Shown: positions 19,073 to 29,407 of the stretch, in pieces | How the letters are laid out: each line of letters opens with the position of its first letter | Numbering within the stretch: position 1 is the first letter of the stretch | Source of the DNA: Citrobacter sp. FP75 | GTDB taxonomy: Bacteria > Pseudomonadota > Gammaproteobacteria > Enterobacterales > Enterobacteriaceae | Direction: 5' to 3' | NCBI RefSeq assembly: GCF_018342065.1 | Contig: NZ_JAFDOE010000005.1 | Span: 248,001-312,000, forward strand | Length of the DNA stretch: 64,000 nt | Program-made: the position numbers and the translations under genes | The notes under the pieces: model-generated | Told to the model about the DNA's origin: nothing | What the model saw: the letters and a program-made list of their open reading frames with translations, nothing else | Database searches by the model: none

Positions 19073-19179
19073 ATGAATAGATTTATGAATAGATAGTTGA
19101 ATACATTAAATGACGTAGGCAATTAATTTGTCAATACAAAAAAATAAAAGGAGGGATTTATGAATGGATACTTGAAAGA
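19073..19179. repeat. Direct repeats at the yjjJ start/upstream
   Basis: ATGAATAGAT occurs at 19073 and 19085, and ATGAATGGAT at 19160. The longer copies at 19083-19104 and 19158-19179 agree at 17 of their first 19 positions. The first copy straddles the sequence immediately upstream of the yjjJ ATG. An operator for YjjJ's own helix-turn-helix is an inference. Confidence 0.55.
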
Positions 19180-19203
19180 AAAAGGGGCAAATAATGCCCC
19201 TTA
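19176..19203 (-). terminator. Terminator of the deo operon
   Basis: On the minus strand, 9 bp after the deoD stop, the stem GGGGCA/TGCCCC with loop TTATT is followed by TTTTTTCTTTC. It is a standard intrinsic terminator. Confidence 0.9.
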
Positions 19204-19211
19204 CAGAAGAC

Positions 19212-19931
19212 TTACTCTTTGTCGCCCAGCAGAACGGATTCCAGTGCGATTTTGATCATATCGTTGAAGGTCGTCTGACGTTCAGCGGCAGTGGTCTGCT
19301 CGTGAGTACGGATATGGTCGGACACGGTGCAGATGGTCAGCGCTTTCGCACCAAACTCAGCCGCGACGCCGTAGATGCCCGCGGCTTCCATTTCCACGCC
19401 CAGCACGCCGTATTTTTCCATCACGTCGAACATTTCGCCGTCCGGAGAGTAGAACAGGTCAGCGGAGAACAGGTTGCCCACGCGCGCGTCTACACCCAGT
19501 GCTTTTGCTGCATCAACAGCGTTACGCACCATGTCGAAGTCAGCAATGGCAGCGAAATCATGATCTTTAAAGCGGATACGGTTAACTTTGGAATCGGTGC
19601 ATGCACCCATACCGATAACCACGTCACGCAGTTTGACGTCCATGCGCACAGCGCCGCAGGAACCTACGCGAATGATTTTCTTCACACCGAAATCGGTGAT
19701 CAGCTCTTTGGTGTAGATGGAGCAAGATGGGATACCCATGCCGTGACCCATCACGGAGATTTTACGGCCTTTGTAGGTACCGGTGAAACCTAACATGCCG
19801 CGAACGTTGTTCACTTCACGGACATCTTCGAGGAAAGTTTCAGCAATATGCTTTGCACGCAGCGGGTCGCCCGGCATCAAAACTACGTCAGCGAAATCGC
19901 CCATTTCTGCATTAATGTGTGGGGTAGCCAT
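19212..19931 (-). CDS. deoD: Purine nucleoside phosphorylase DeoD
   Basis: A 239-residue hexameric PNP beginning [24 protein letters not shown]. It retains RVGSCGA (phosphate/sugar site) and TVSDHI with catalytic Asp. It splits purine (deoxy)nucleosides to base and (deoxy)ribose-1-phosphate. It is the last gene of deoCABD. An ERIC element separates it from deoB. Confidence 0.98.
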
Positions 19932-19956
19932 AAATTATCCTTATTCAAATTGAGAA

Positions 19957-20082
19957 TAATACCCTAAGGATTTCGCGTTGCAGGAAGGCGGCGAATTCGC
20001 TCACCCCGGGAGCATAGATTAACTATGTGACCGGGGTGAGCGAATGAAGCCAACGCATCTGCAGCGCGAAAGACGACGGGTA

Positions 20083-20085
<3 letters not shown>
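19957..20085. repeat. ERIC (IRU) element between deoB and deoD
   Basis: A 129 bp imperfect palindrome. Its outer ends read TAATACCCT and GGGTATTA. The inner arms ATTCGCTCACCCCGG and CCGGGGTGAGCGAAT surround a short loop. The ERIC signatures GTGACCGGGGTGAGCG and AGCCAACGCATCTGCAGC are visible. It fills the gap inside the transcribed deo operon, and its right end supplies the TAA stop codon of deoB (20083-20085). The transcript would carry a very stable hairpin before deoD. Confidence 0.9.
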
Positions 20086-21357
<1,272 letters not shown>

Positions 21358-22680
21358 TTATTCGGTTATACGACGATAGACTGTCGGTGTAATTTCTGGC
21401 GCTTTGTCGTCAAGGCTAATTGCCGCTTTGACCGCTTTCGCCGCTTCCTGCCAGCTGGCCTCATCTTTGGCATGGATCACCGCCAGCGGGCGCTGTCCGT
21501 CTACGCTATCGCCCAGACGAGCCATGTCGCTAAAGCCGACGCTGTAATCAATGGTGTCCGATGCTTGACGACGACCGCCGCCCATGGAAACCACCGCCAT
21601 CCCCAGCGCACGGGTATCCATTGCGCTGACAAAACCTTCGGTATCAGCATATACCGCTTTGCTGAGCATTGCCGTCGGCAGATACTTCGCATAATTTTCG
21701 ACGAAATCGGTCGGGCCTTTTTGCGCCGCAACCATACGACCAAAAATTTCTGCCGCTTTACCGTTATCCAGCACCGCCTGTAGCTTCGCGCGGGCCTCAG
21801 CATCGTCTTTCGCCAGCTTGCCGGAGATCAGCATTTCCACGCACAGCGCCATAGTGACGTCTAACAAACGCGGATTGCGGTATTCACCTGTCAGGAACTG
21901 TACGGCTTCACGAACTTCTACCGCGTTACCTGCACTGGAGGCCAGTACCTGGTTCATATCGGTTAACAGTGCGGTGGTACGCACCCCCGCGCCGTTCGCC
22001 ACGCCAACAATCGCTTCGGCAAGGGCTTCAGAAAGCTCGTAGGTCGGCATAAAGGCGCCGCTGCCTACTTTCACATCCATGACCAGCGCATCCAGCCCTT
22101 CCGCCAGCTTTTTAGCCAGGATGGAGCCGGTGATCAGCGGGATGGAATCCACCGTCGCGGTAATATCACGGGTGGCATAAAAACGTTTATCCGCCGGTGC
22201 GAGCGAGCTGGTTTGCCCAATAATCGCCACACCCACGTCTTTAATAATTTCACGAAAACGCGCGTCGTCCGGGAAGATGTCAAATCCCGGGATCGCTTCC
22301 AGTTTATCCAGCGTACCGCCGGTATGCCCCAGGCCACGTCCGGAGATCATCGGAATATAGCCGCCGCAGGCTGCGACCATCGGGCCTAACATCAGTGACG
22401 TCACGTCACCTACGCCGCCGGTAGAGTGTTTGTCCACAATCGGGCCGTTCAACTGCAGGCTTTTCCAGTCCAGCACGGTTCCTGAATCACGCATTGCCAT
22501 AGTCAGCGAAACACGCTCTGGCATTGTCATATCGTGGAAGAAAATGGTCATCGCCAGGGCGGCGATTTGCCCTTCAGAGATGGTGTTGTCGCGAATACCG
22601 TTAATAAAGAAACGAATCTCTTCATCACTCAGCGCATGACCATCACGTTTTTTACGAATAATTTCTTGTGCGAGAAACAC
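21358..22680 (-). CDS. deoA: Thymidine phosphorylase DeoA
   Basis: A 440-residue enzyme with the family signature [16 protein letters not shown], and KHSTGGVGD in the phosphate/pyrimidine site. It cleaves thymidine and deoxyuridine to base and deoxyribose-1-phosphate. It lies second in deoCABD, with a REP/BIME unit in the 107 bp gap from deoC. Confidence 0.98.
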
Positions 22681-22695
22681 GGTAACCTCCCGATT

Positions 22696-22780
22696 ATGGG
22701 CCGGGTAAGCGATGCGCCACCCGGCAAGTCGTATTAATGCCGGATGGCGGCTTACGCCCGATCCGGCCTACGATGGGCAA
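22696..22780. repeat. REP/BIME unit between deoC and deoA
   Basis: Two facing REP-like motifs, GCCGGGTAAGCG...GCCACCCGGC and GCCGGATGGCGGCTTACGCC...GATCCGGCCTACG, occupy the intercistronic gap. They may stabilise the upstream deoC message. Confidence 0.85.
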
Positions 22781-22787
22781 TGAAAAC

Positions 22788-23567
22788 TTAGTAGCTGCTT
22801 GCGCTCTTACCGTCGCCGTGACCCAACGCTTTCAGCAGGCTCGCCAGCAGGCTGGATGCGCCGAAGCGATAGTGACGGGAATCCGCCCAGTCGGCACCGA
22901 ACAGTTCGTCGGCAATGGCGAGGAACTGCTGCGCGTCTTCCGCAGTACGTACGCCGCCTGCCGGTTTGAAGCCAACGGTTTTAGATACGCCCATGTCGCG
23001 GATCACTTCCATCATGATGCGTGCGCTTTCCGGCGTCGCATTGACCGGGACTTTACCGGTAGAGGTCTTGATGAAATCAGCCCCTGCTTTGATGGAGATT
23101 TCAGACGCTTTGCGAATCAACGCTTCTTCTTTCAGTTCACCGGTTTCGATGATCACTTTCAGCAGCACGTTTGCCGCCGCACACGCGTCTTTACAGGCTT
23201 TAACCAGATCGAAACCAACCTGCTCATTGCCGGCGATCAACGCACGGTACGGGAACACCACGTCAACTTCATCCGCGCCGTAGGCAATCGCCGCGCGGGT
23301 TTCCGCCAGCGCAATGTCGATATCATCGTTGCCGTGCGGGAAGTTGGTTACCGTTGCAATACGGATATCCGGCGTGCCCTGCTCGTTCAGCGTCTTACGC
23401 GCAATAGGGATGAAACGCGGATAGATGCAGATTGCCGCCGTGTTACCCACCGGGGTTTTTGCCTGATGACACAGCGCGATCACTTTTTCATTGGTGTCGT
23501 CGTCATTCAGGGTAGTCAGGTCCATCAGTTTCAGGGCGCGCAGGCTGCTTGCTGTTAAATCGGTCAT
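22788..23567 (-). CDS. deoC: Deoxyribose-phosphate aldolase DeoC
   Basis: The start at 23567 ([17 protein letters not shown]) gives 259 residues. It is a class I aldolase TIM barrel with Schiff-base K167 in DFIKTSTG and D102. It splits deoxyribose-5-phosphate into acetaldehyde and glyceraldehyde-3-phosphate. It is first in deoCABD and is preceded by a DeoR operator and a CRP site. Confidence 0.98.
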   Translation of the reverse strand: MTDLTASSLRALKLMDLTTLNDDDTNEKVIALCHQAKTPVGNTAAICIYPRFIPIARKTLNEQGTPDIRIATVTNFPHGNDDIDIALAETRAAIAYGADEVDVVFPYRALIAGNEQVGFDLVKACKDACAAANVLLKVIIETGELKEEALIRKASEISIKAGADFIKTSTGKVPVNATPESARIMMEVIRDMGVSKTVGFKPAGGVRTAEDAQQFLAIADELFGADWADSRHYRFGASSLLASLLKALGHGDGKSASSY

Positions 23568-23613
23568 AACATTCTCCAACGGCATCGCCGTATAAAATTT
23601 CACCTTGCGAGTT

Positions 23614-23629
23614 TGTTAGTATTCTAACA
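23614..23629. promoter_or_regulatory. DeoR operator O2 at the deoC promoter
   Basis: TGTTAGTATTCTAACA matches the 16 bp DeoR palindrome with one central change. It lies 47 bp upstream of deoC. In E. coli the promoter-proximal deoO2 is at the corresponding place. A second operator sits 601 bp away inside yjjI. Confidence 0.92.
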
Positions 23630-23645
23630 TCCGCTCGCTATTACA

Positions 23646-23665
23646 CTTCGATATACATCACAGTT
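23646..23665. promoter_or_regulatory. CRP site of deoP2
   Basis: On the minus strand AACTGTGATGTATATCGAAG has a perfect TGTGA half and a degenerate second half. It is placed just upstream of O2, as in E. coli deoP2, where CRP and CytR act together. A more degenerate second CRP-like site about 40 bp further up (around 23690) is plausible. Confidence 0.75.
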
Positions 23666-23828
23666 AATGAAAACCACATACAGATTTGCATTACTCTAAT
23701 GAGATCCAGTTCAAATAAATAACCTTTCCAGACGGGATACGGTGGCATCAGGCGCATCCGGATCAAAGGTTGTGGCGCTGTTGCTTTCTACAATGGCCCT
23801 ACACCTTCGGCACATAAAGGAATCAACG

Positions 23829-25379
23829 ATGCCCACTTCAAGCGATCTCGCGCTGCAACAGCGCTGCCAACAAATCGTGACCAGCCCGGTGCTCAGCCCT
23901 GAGCAGAAACGCCATTTTCTGGCGCTGGAAGCAGAAAACGCGCTGCCGTATCCGCAACTATCTGCCGAAGCACGCCAGGCGCTGGATGACGGGGTTATCT
24001 GCGATATGTACGAAGGTCATGCCCCGTTCAAGCCACGCTATGTTTTACCCAATTACGCCCATTTTCTGGCCAACGGTTCAGCCTGGCTGGAGCTGGAAGG
24101 CGCACAGGATCTTGACGACGCATTGTCCTTGCTCACCATTCTGTACCACCACGTTCCATCAGTGACGTCGATGCCGGTCTACCTCGGTCAACTCGACACC
24201 CTGCTGCAACCGTATGTTAGAATTCTAACACAAGATGAGATCGATATTCGAATAAAACGTTTCTGGCGTTATCTCGACAGAACCCTGCCAGACGCCTTTA
24301 TGCATGCCAATATTGGCCCTGCGGATACGCCAATTACACGCGCAATTTTACGTGCAGATGCAGAACTAAAGCAGGTTTCGCCTAATCTAACCTTTATTTA
24401 TGACCCACAAATTACCCCTGACGATCTGCTGTTGAACGTGGCACAAAATATTTGCGAATGCAGTAAGCCGCACATTTCTAACGGCCCTGAAAATGATAAA
24501 ATTTTCACAAAAGGCCACTATGGCGTCGTCAGTTGTTACAACTCGCTACCGCTGGCAGGTGGCGGAAGTACGCTGGTCAGACTAAATCTGAAAGCCATCG
24601 CAGAGCGCAGCACGTCTGTCGCTGACTTCTTTACGCGCACCCTGCCGCATTACTGCCAGCAGCAAATCGCCATCATTAATTCACGGTGTGAATTCCTCTA
24701 TGAGAAATCACATTTCTTTGAGAATAGCTTCCTGGTACAGGAAGGGTTGATTGATCCCGAACGTTTTGTGCCTATGTTCGGGATGTATGGCCTGGCGGAG
24801 GCGGTAAACCTGTTGTGTGAGAAAGCCGGGCTGAACGCACGCTACGGGAAAGATGAGAGCGCCAATGAGTTGGGCTATCGCATCAGCGCCCAGCTTGCCG
24901 ACTTTGTGGCAAACACGCCGGTAAAATACGGCTGGAAGCAGCGCGCGATGCTGCATGCACAGTCGGGGATCAGTTCTGACATCGGCACCACGCCGGGCGC
25001 GCGTCTGCCTTACGGCGATGAGCCGGATCCCATCACCCATCTGCAAACTGTGGCCCCGCATCACACGTATTATCATGCCGGGATCAGCGACATTCTCACG
25101 CTGGATGAAACCATCAAGCGTAACCCACAGGCGCTGGTACAGCTTTGCCTTGGGGCATTTAAAGCAGGAATGCGTGAATTTACCGCCAACGTCAGCGGCA
25201 ACGATCTGGTTCGCGTCACCGGTTATATGGTGCGCCTGTCGGATCTGGAAAAATACCGTAGCGAAGGCTCTCGCACCAACACCACCTGGCTGGGCGAAGA
25301 AGCCGCGCGCAATACGCGTATTCTGCAACGACAACCTCGCGTGATTAGCCATGAACAGCAGATGCGCTTCAGTAAGTAA
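23829..25379 (+). CDS. yjjI: Glycyl-radical-enzyme-like protein YjjI
   Basis: The ATG at 23829 with AAAGGA upstream gives 516 residues, the E. coli YjjI length. Two hallmarks of glycyl radical enzymes are visible: a candidate thiyl Cys, C236 in [10 protein letters not shown], and a C-terminal glycyl-radical loop [10 protein letters not shown] with G465. The substrate is unknown. It is shorter than pyruvate formate-lyase (about 760 residues). It overlaps yjjW, its presumed activase, by 29 bp. It is divergent from the deo operon and has a perfect DeoR operator inside its coding sequence. Confidence 0.93.
   Translation: MPTSSDLALQQRCQQIVTSPVLSPEQKRHFLALEAENALPYPQLSAEARQALDDGVICDMYEGHAPFKPRYVLPNYAHFLANGSAWLELEGAQDLDDALSLLTILYHHVPSVTSMPVYLGQLDTLLQPYVRILTQDEIDIRIKRFWRYLDRTLPDAFMHANIGPADTPITRAILRADAELKQVSPNLTFIYDPQITPDDLLLNVAQNICECSKPHISNGPENDKIFTKGHYGVVSCYNSLPLAGGGSTLVRLNLKAIAERSTSVADFFTRTLPHYCQQQIAIINSRCEFLYEKSHFFENSFLVQEGLIDPERFVPMFGMYGLAEAVNLLCEKAGLNARYGKDESANELGYRISAQLADFVANTPVKYGWKQRAMLHAQSGISSDIGTTPGARLPYGDEPDPITHLQTVAPHHTYYHAGISDILTLDETIKRNPQALVQLCLGAFKAGMREFTANVSGNDLVRVTGYMVRLSDLEKYRSEGSRTNTTWLGEEAARNTRILQRQPRVISHEQQMRFSK
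24215..24230. promoter_or_regulatory. DeoR operator O1 (deoP1) inside yjjI
   Basis: TGTTAGAATTCTAACA is a perfect 16 bp palindrome of the DeoR operator type. Its centre is 601 bp from the centre of the operator before deoC, close to the roughly 600 bp spacing known for deoO1-deoO2 in E. coli. DeoR octamers loop the DNA between such sites. The linked deoP1 promoter would fire on the minus strand, antisense to the first 390 bp of yjjI. Confidence 0.93.
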
Positions 25380-26214
25380 GCTGATCCCTTTCTCCTGCGT
25401 CGACGGGCCAGGCAGTCGTCTGGCCCTGTTCCTGCAGGGGTGCAATCTGCGCTGTAAGAATTGCCACAATCCGTGGACGATGGGCCGCTGCAACGATTGC
25501 GGGGAATGTGTGCTGCATTGCCCGCATGACGCATTAAGCCTGAGTGCAGGGAAAGTATGGTGGCAATCCGATGTTTGCCAGCAGTGCGACACCTGCCTGC
25601 AGATGTGCCCACAGCAGGCTACGCCGATGGCGCAGACGATGAGCATCGATGAGGTGCTGCGCCATATTCGTAAAGCATCATTGTTTATTGAAGGGATTAC
25701 CGTTAGCGGCGGTGAGGCGACGACGCAGCTTCCCTTTGTGATTGCACTGTTCTCAGCGATCAAAGCCGATCCTCACCTGCAGCACCTGACCTGCATGGTA
25801 GACAGCAACGGCATGCTGCGTGAAACCGGCTGGGAGAAGCTGCTGCCAGTTTGCGACGGCGTGATGCTGGATTTAAAAGCCTGGGACAGCGAATGTCATT
25901 TGCAGCTCACCGGACGCGATAACGCAGCGATCAAACGCAGTATTCTCTTTCTGGCGGAACGGGGAAAACTGGCGGAACTGCGCCTGCTGGTGATCCCCGG
26001 CCTGGTGGATTATCTGCAGCATATCGATCCCCTGGCGGCGTTTATTAGCCAGCTAAGCAAGGTGCCGGTACGGCTTAACGCCTTTCATGCGCATGGCGTA
26101 TATGGTGAAGCCAAAGCCTGGCCGGGCGCGACGCCTGAGGATGTGGAGTGTCTGGCAAAAGGGTTACAGGAGCGAGGGGTGGATAACCTGATTTTCCCGG
26201 CGTTATACCTGTAG
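25351..26214 (+). CDS. yjjW: Radical SAM activase YjjW (glycyl-radical-activating family)
   Basis: A 287-residue radical SAM protein with the CxxxCxxC cluster C31-C35-C38 in [13 protein letters not shown]. An insertion with two 4Fe-4S ferredoxin motifs follows ([12 protein letters not shown] and [12 protein letters not shown]), the layout of non-PFL glycyl-radical activases. [11 protein letters not shown] is the GGE SAM-binding motif. It starts inside the end of yjjI and would install the glycyl radical on G465 of YjjI. Confidence 0.93.
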   Translation: MNSRCASVSKLIPFSCVDGPGSRLALFLQGCNLRCKNCHNPWTMGRCNDCGECVLHCPHDALSLSAGKVWWQSDVCQQCDTCLQMCPQQATPMAQTMSIDEVLRHIRKASLFIEGITVSGGEATTQLPFVIALFSAIKADPHLQHLTCMVDSNGMLRETGWEKLLPVCDGVMLDLKAWDSECHLQLTGRDNAAIKRSILFLAERGKLAELRLLVIPGLVDYLQHIDPLAAFISQLSKVPVRLNAFHAHGVYGEAKAWPGATPEDVECLAKGLQERGVDNLIFPALYL

Positions 26215-26229
26215 GTGTGTGGCCGGTAA

Positions 26230-27006
26230 TCAAACATCAAACAACGTCGTGGTATTACGATACAGCGCCTCGGCTATTACATCCGCCGGCTCCGGGCGCA
26301 ACTGGCATAATACCTCAAACACCCTGACCACCTGCTCCGGACGGTTGGGCTGCCCCTGAAAACCATTCAGCGGCATATCCGGCGCGTCGGTTTCCAGCAA
26401 CAGTGATTCCAGCGGCAATTGCGCCATCACCTCTCGCGTTTTGCTGGCGCGGGGATAGGTAATGGTCCCGCCCACGCCAATTTTGTATCCCAGCTGCACA
26501 AAGCGTTCTGCCTGCTGCACACTTCCGGCGAAGCCGTGCACCACGCCAGTACGCGGCAATGCATAACGTTTAAGGTGCATCGCCAGCTTGTCATGGGTAC
26601 GTCGTGAATGCAGGATCACCGGCAGTTCGTAACGCTTCGCCAGCTGAAGCTGCGCGTCCAGCATCCGCTCCTGCTTGTCGAACTGCGGATCGTCACGATA
26701 CAGATCCAGCCCTATCTCCCCTATCGCCACCACCTTCTGCGGACGCTTTTCCAGCACCTGTTGCAGGTGGTCCAGGGCGTCGTCGTCATGATGTTCAATC
26801 ACAATCGGATGTAAACCCAGTGCGGCAAACAACGGGGGGTAGGTTTGCGCTAACGCCAGCACACGGGTAAAGTTCGCCGCCTCGGTAGCCGGAACAATAA
26901 TACTGCCCACACCGGCTTCACAGGCATGCTGCAGGCTGGCGGATTCGTTGCCGGTAAAAGGCGGAAAATCAAAATGACAATGCGTATCGATAAACCGATA
27001 GCTCAC
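26230..27006 (-). CDS. yjjV: TatD-family metal-dependent hydrolase YjjV
   Basis: A 258-residue TIM-barrel hydrolase. Metal ligands are DTHCHFD at the N-terminus, IGEIGLD, VILHSRR, VHGF and LLETDAPDMPL. The TatD family consists of 3'-5' exo-DNases or related phosphoesterases; the substrate here is unproven. Its start overlaps the end of yjjU by 4 bp, so the pair is co-translated. Confidence 0.93.
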   Translation of the reverse strand: MSYRFIDTHCHFDFPPFTGNESASLQHACEAGVGSIIVPATEAANFTRVLALAQTYPPLFAALGLHPIVIEHHDDDALDHLQQVLEKRPQKVVAIGEIGLDLYRDDPQFDKQERMLDAQLQLAKRYELPVILHSRRTHDKLAMHLKRYALPRTGVVHGFAGSVQQAERFVQLGYKIGVGGTITYPRASKTREVMAQLPLESLLLETDAPDMPLNGFQGQPNRPEQVVRVFEVLCQLRPEPADVIAEALYRNTTTLFDV

Positions 27007-28112
27007 GCCAGATCCTCATGGTTAAACGTGGTGTCGTTGGCCTGAGGCGTATCGGCTACCACTGGCGCAAGAGCGTCGTTGGCAACCGGCGCCGGAGGGA
27101 CCACCACCGGTCCAGGCACCATAATCTTCGGCGTCTGGCGGGGCAACGGCGCGTTTTTCGCCAGCAATTTACCGATAGTCGCCAAAAAGTAGCGTCCACA
27201 AAGGCGCCCGGTTTTGTAGTCTTCACGCAGGGCCGGGATACGGCTACCCAGCGCCATACTGTGGAGCGGCTTTGGCGGATAGATCTCAAAGAGACGCAGC
27301 TTACCCGGTGGTTTTTCAATAAAACTTTGAATGGCACGGTAGCTGGCCTCATGATGCTGCACCAGATTCACCAGTGGCTGCAGGCTGCTTTCCCCCAGCC
27401 AGCGCTCCATACGCTTAAACCACTGTGGGGTGTAATACATTTGCGACGGCACGGTGCGGATCACCACCAGCGTTTTTGCCCCCTGCTTTACCGCCTCCTG
27501 AACGGGGATAGCATCGCTTACCCCGCCGTCCAGATAATTCACTCCATCCAGGGCTACCCCGCTACGATAAAACCCCGGAATGGCGCTGGATGCACGCAGG
27601 AGGTCGAGCCAGTTTTGTCGGTTCGGCGAAAAATAGCCCGGCGTGTAGTCATCTCCCCGGCAGGCGCACATGTAAAACGCTTTTCCCGCGGCAAACAGTT
27701 GTTCTGCGTTGTCTATCGCCAGCGGCATCTGCGCGGCGGTGGCCTCCACCAGCCAGTCGAGATCGATAAGATTTCCCCCGCGCACGAACCGCACCGGGTC
27801 AAAGAATTCGCGTCGGGTGGTGTATCGCATAATCACTTTGCGCCCGTAACCTGGCTGGTTGCAGAGATAGGCCGAGAGATTTTGCGCGCCAGCGGACGTT
27901 CCGTAGAAGAGATCGAAGGGATTAAATTGCGCGCGCATAAACTCATCCAGCACGCCTGCGGTGAAAATTCCCCTTTGTCCGCCGCCCTCACACACCAGCG
28001 CCATACTGCCTGGTTGAAACGGACGTAACGATAACGGCGCAATATTACCGAGCGTGACGGGTATTCTCTGCCCCACCTCTGCCTTCCTGTTTTTTTTATG
28101 ATAGAGCGACAA
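27003..28112 (-). CDS. yjjU: Patatin-like phospholipase YjjU
   Basis: A 369-residue patatin-family protein. The oxyanion motif CEGGGQRG, the nucleophile-elbow FYGTSAGAQN (catalytic Ser) and LDGGVSDAIPV (catalytic Asp) are all intact. The Pro/Ala-rich C-terminal tail (about 325-369) looks disordered. The natural lipid substrate is unknown. It overlaps yjjV by 4 bp. Confidence 0.93.
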   Translation of the reverse strand: MSLYHKKNRKAEVGQRIPVTLGNIAPLSLRPFQPGSMALVCEGGGQRGIFTAGVLDEFMRAQFNPFDLFYGTSAGAQNLSAYLCNQPGYGRKVIMRYTTRREFFDPVRFVRGGNLIDLDWLVEATAAQMPLAIDNAEQLFAAGKAFYMCACRGDDYTPGYFSPNRQNWLDLLRASSAIPGFYRSGVALDGVNYLDGGVSDAIPVQEAVKQGAKTLVVIRTVPSQMYYTPQWFKRMERWLGESSLQPLVNLVQHHEASYRAIQSFIEKPPGKLRLFEIYPPKPLHSMALGSRIPALREDYKTGRLCGRYFLATIGKLLAKNAPLPRQTPKIMVPGPVVVPPAPVANDALAPVVADTPQANDTTFNHEDLA

Positions 28113-28146
28113 AGTAACGCAAATTGCGCATCTCTAAAACCGTAAA

Positions 28147-28167
28147 AGCCAGTCCACTGGACTGGCT
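28147..28167 (-). terminator. Terminator downstream of ytjA
   Basis: A near-perfect 10 bp stem, AGCCAGTCCA/TGGACTGGCT, is followed on the minus strand by TTTTACGGTTTT. It ends the ytjA transcript before yjjU. Confidence 0.75.
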
Positions 28168-28196
28168 GAGTAGCAATTTTTCTTTACGGATCCAGG

Positions 28197-28358
28197 CTAG
28201 GGTCGTTTACGCCCGGTGAACAGGCTGACCAGGAACAGGATAATCCCCACAACAAAAACAATTTTCGCTGCACCTGCAGCGGTACCCGCCAGTCCACCAA
28301 AGCCCAGAGCGGCGGCAATTAACGCGATAACCAGAAATATGATGCCCCAACGAAACAT
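28197..28358 (-). CDS. ytjA: Small membrane protein YtjA (UPF0391, 53 aa)
   Basis: The ATG at 28358 ([20 protein letters not shown]) preceded by AAGGAGAAG gives 53 residues, the usual length. There are two membrane helices, Gly/Ala rich, and an RKRP tail. Function is unknown; such proteins are often stress induced, consistent with the neighbouring osmY. Confidence 0.92.
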   Translation of the reverse strand: MFRWGIIFLVIALIAAALGFGGLAGTAAGAAKIVFVVGIILFLVSLFTGRKRP

Positions 28359-28484
28359 ACGCTTCTCCTTTACCATAGTTAATGTCAACCGCTTGAAATG
28401 GATGCTCAGGCCACCCATTGCGATATTTTAGTGTGGTGCACAACACTCCTCCCGACAAACGTCAGGAGGACGAATTAAGTCGAA

Positions 28485-29102
28485 TTACTGAGTTTTGAGG
28501 TCGTTTTTAACGCTTTTCACGCCATCAACGGCTTTGGCGATACTCTCAGCACGCTCAATTTGCGCCTGTGAGTCAACGGTACCGGAAAGCTGAACCACGC
28601 CATCAGTGGTCTCCACTTTCACCTTACGGGAAGGAACGATGTCATCAGCCAGTAATTTCGCTTTGATTTCACTGGTGGTTGCCGTATCGCCCGCATAACC
28701 TGTTACAGAGGTGCTTTTGCTGTCACGTACGTGCAATTTGTCGCTTACGGAGGTGACTCCCTCAACGCCTTTCGCCACCTTGACGGCTTCTTCTGCCTGT
28801 GCCTGGCTTTCAACAAACCCGCTTAGCGTGACCACTTTCTGGTCTGTTTTGACGGAGATATCGGTGCTCTTAATGCTTTCGTGATCCACCAGCGCGGCCT
28901 TCACTTTTGCGGTGATGGAGCTGTCATCCATAAAGTCACCGACTTTGTTCATTGAGCTATCGACTTTCTGCCCTGCGCTTTCAAGACCGGATTGCCCTTT
29001 ATCTGTCGTCGCGTTCTCTGCAAATGCAGAACCCGTAGCAACAGCAGAAGTCAGCATCACAGCCAGCAGCGTTTTAGAAATCTTCAATTTTGTCATTGTC
29101 AT
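28485..29102 (-). CDS. osmY: Osmotically induced periplasmic chaperone OsmY
   Basis: The start at 29102 ([17 protein letters not shown]) gives 205 residues: a signal peptide cleaved after SAFA (residue 28), then two BON domains (about 60-125 and 138-204), each with the [10 protein letters not shown] / [10 protein letters not shown] strand-turn. It is a periplasmic chaperone induced by RpoS and osmotic stress in E. coli. Confidence 0.95.
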   Translation of the reverse strand: MTMTKLKISKTLLAVMLTSAVATGSAFAENATTDKGQSGLESAGQKVDSSMNKVGDFMDDSSITAKVKAALVDHESIKSTDISVKTDQKVVTLSGFVESQAQAEEAVKVAKGVEGVTSVSDKLHVRDSKSTSVTGYAGDTATTSEIKAKLLADDIVPSRKVKVETTDGVVQLSGTVDSQAQIERAESIAKAVDGVKSVKNDLKTQ

Positions 29103-29372
29103 CGATGTAATCCTTTTTTTGCTCATATCGATGCTCTGCCGCTTATCGGGCTGAGCCAGCAACTAATCTCGTAATCGAAATAAATATCAGCTAAAACAAC
29201 TAAGATGAGAAATTAACGTAGAATTTAAAGCCGATATTTATGTCATCACATTGTTAAATATAGATCACAATTTTGATGCCGCAGACAAATACGGTTAAAA
29301 AACAGACAAAATAAGGAAAAAGGGCAGGATTTAAGAACATTCCGTAAGGGATTAATAAGGCAGGGAAAGTCG

Positions 29373-29398
29373 CAGGGTACGGCATATGCCGCACCCTG
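29373..29398 (-). terminator. Hairpin after prfC
   Basis: CAGGGTACGGCATATGCCGCACCCTG is a 26-base inverted repeat 10 bp beyond the prfC stop. The following minus-strand sequence CGACTTTCCC is only weakly T-rich, so termination here is probable rather than certain. Confidence 0.55.
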
Positions 29399-29407
29399 GA
29401 AGGTCGA

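Noticed and set aside
22737-23558. A 273-codon frame antisense to deoC
   Set aside because: Begins in a REP element and mirrors deoC codons; not protein-like.
24468-24483. Possible third DeoR operator (TTCTAAC half-site) about 253 bp beyond O1
   Set aside because: Only one half of the palindrome matches; the other half is unrelated, and the distance differs from the E. coli distal operator as I recall it.
24708-25763. A 351-codon open frame antisense to yjjI and yjjW
   Set aside because: It spans the yjjI/yjjW overlap and reads as Arg/His/Cys-rich low-quality protein; it is a shadow frame.
28436-28475. Imperfect hairpin (CTCCT...AGGAG) after osmY as a terminator
   Set aside because: The stem is short and mismatched and no T-run follows on the minus strand; it may be nothing more than chance.
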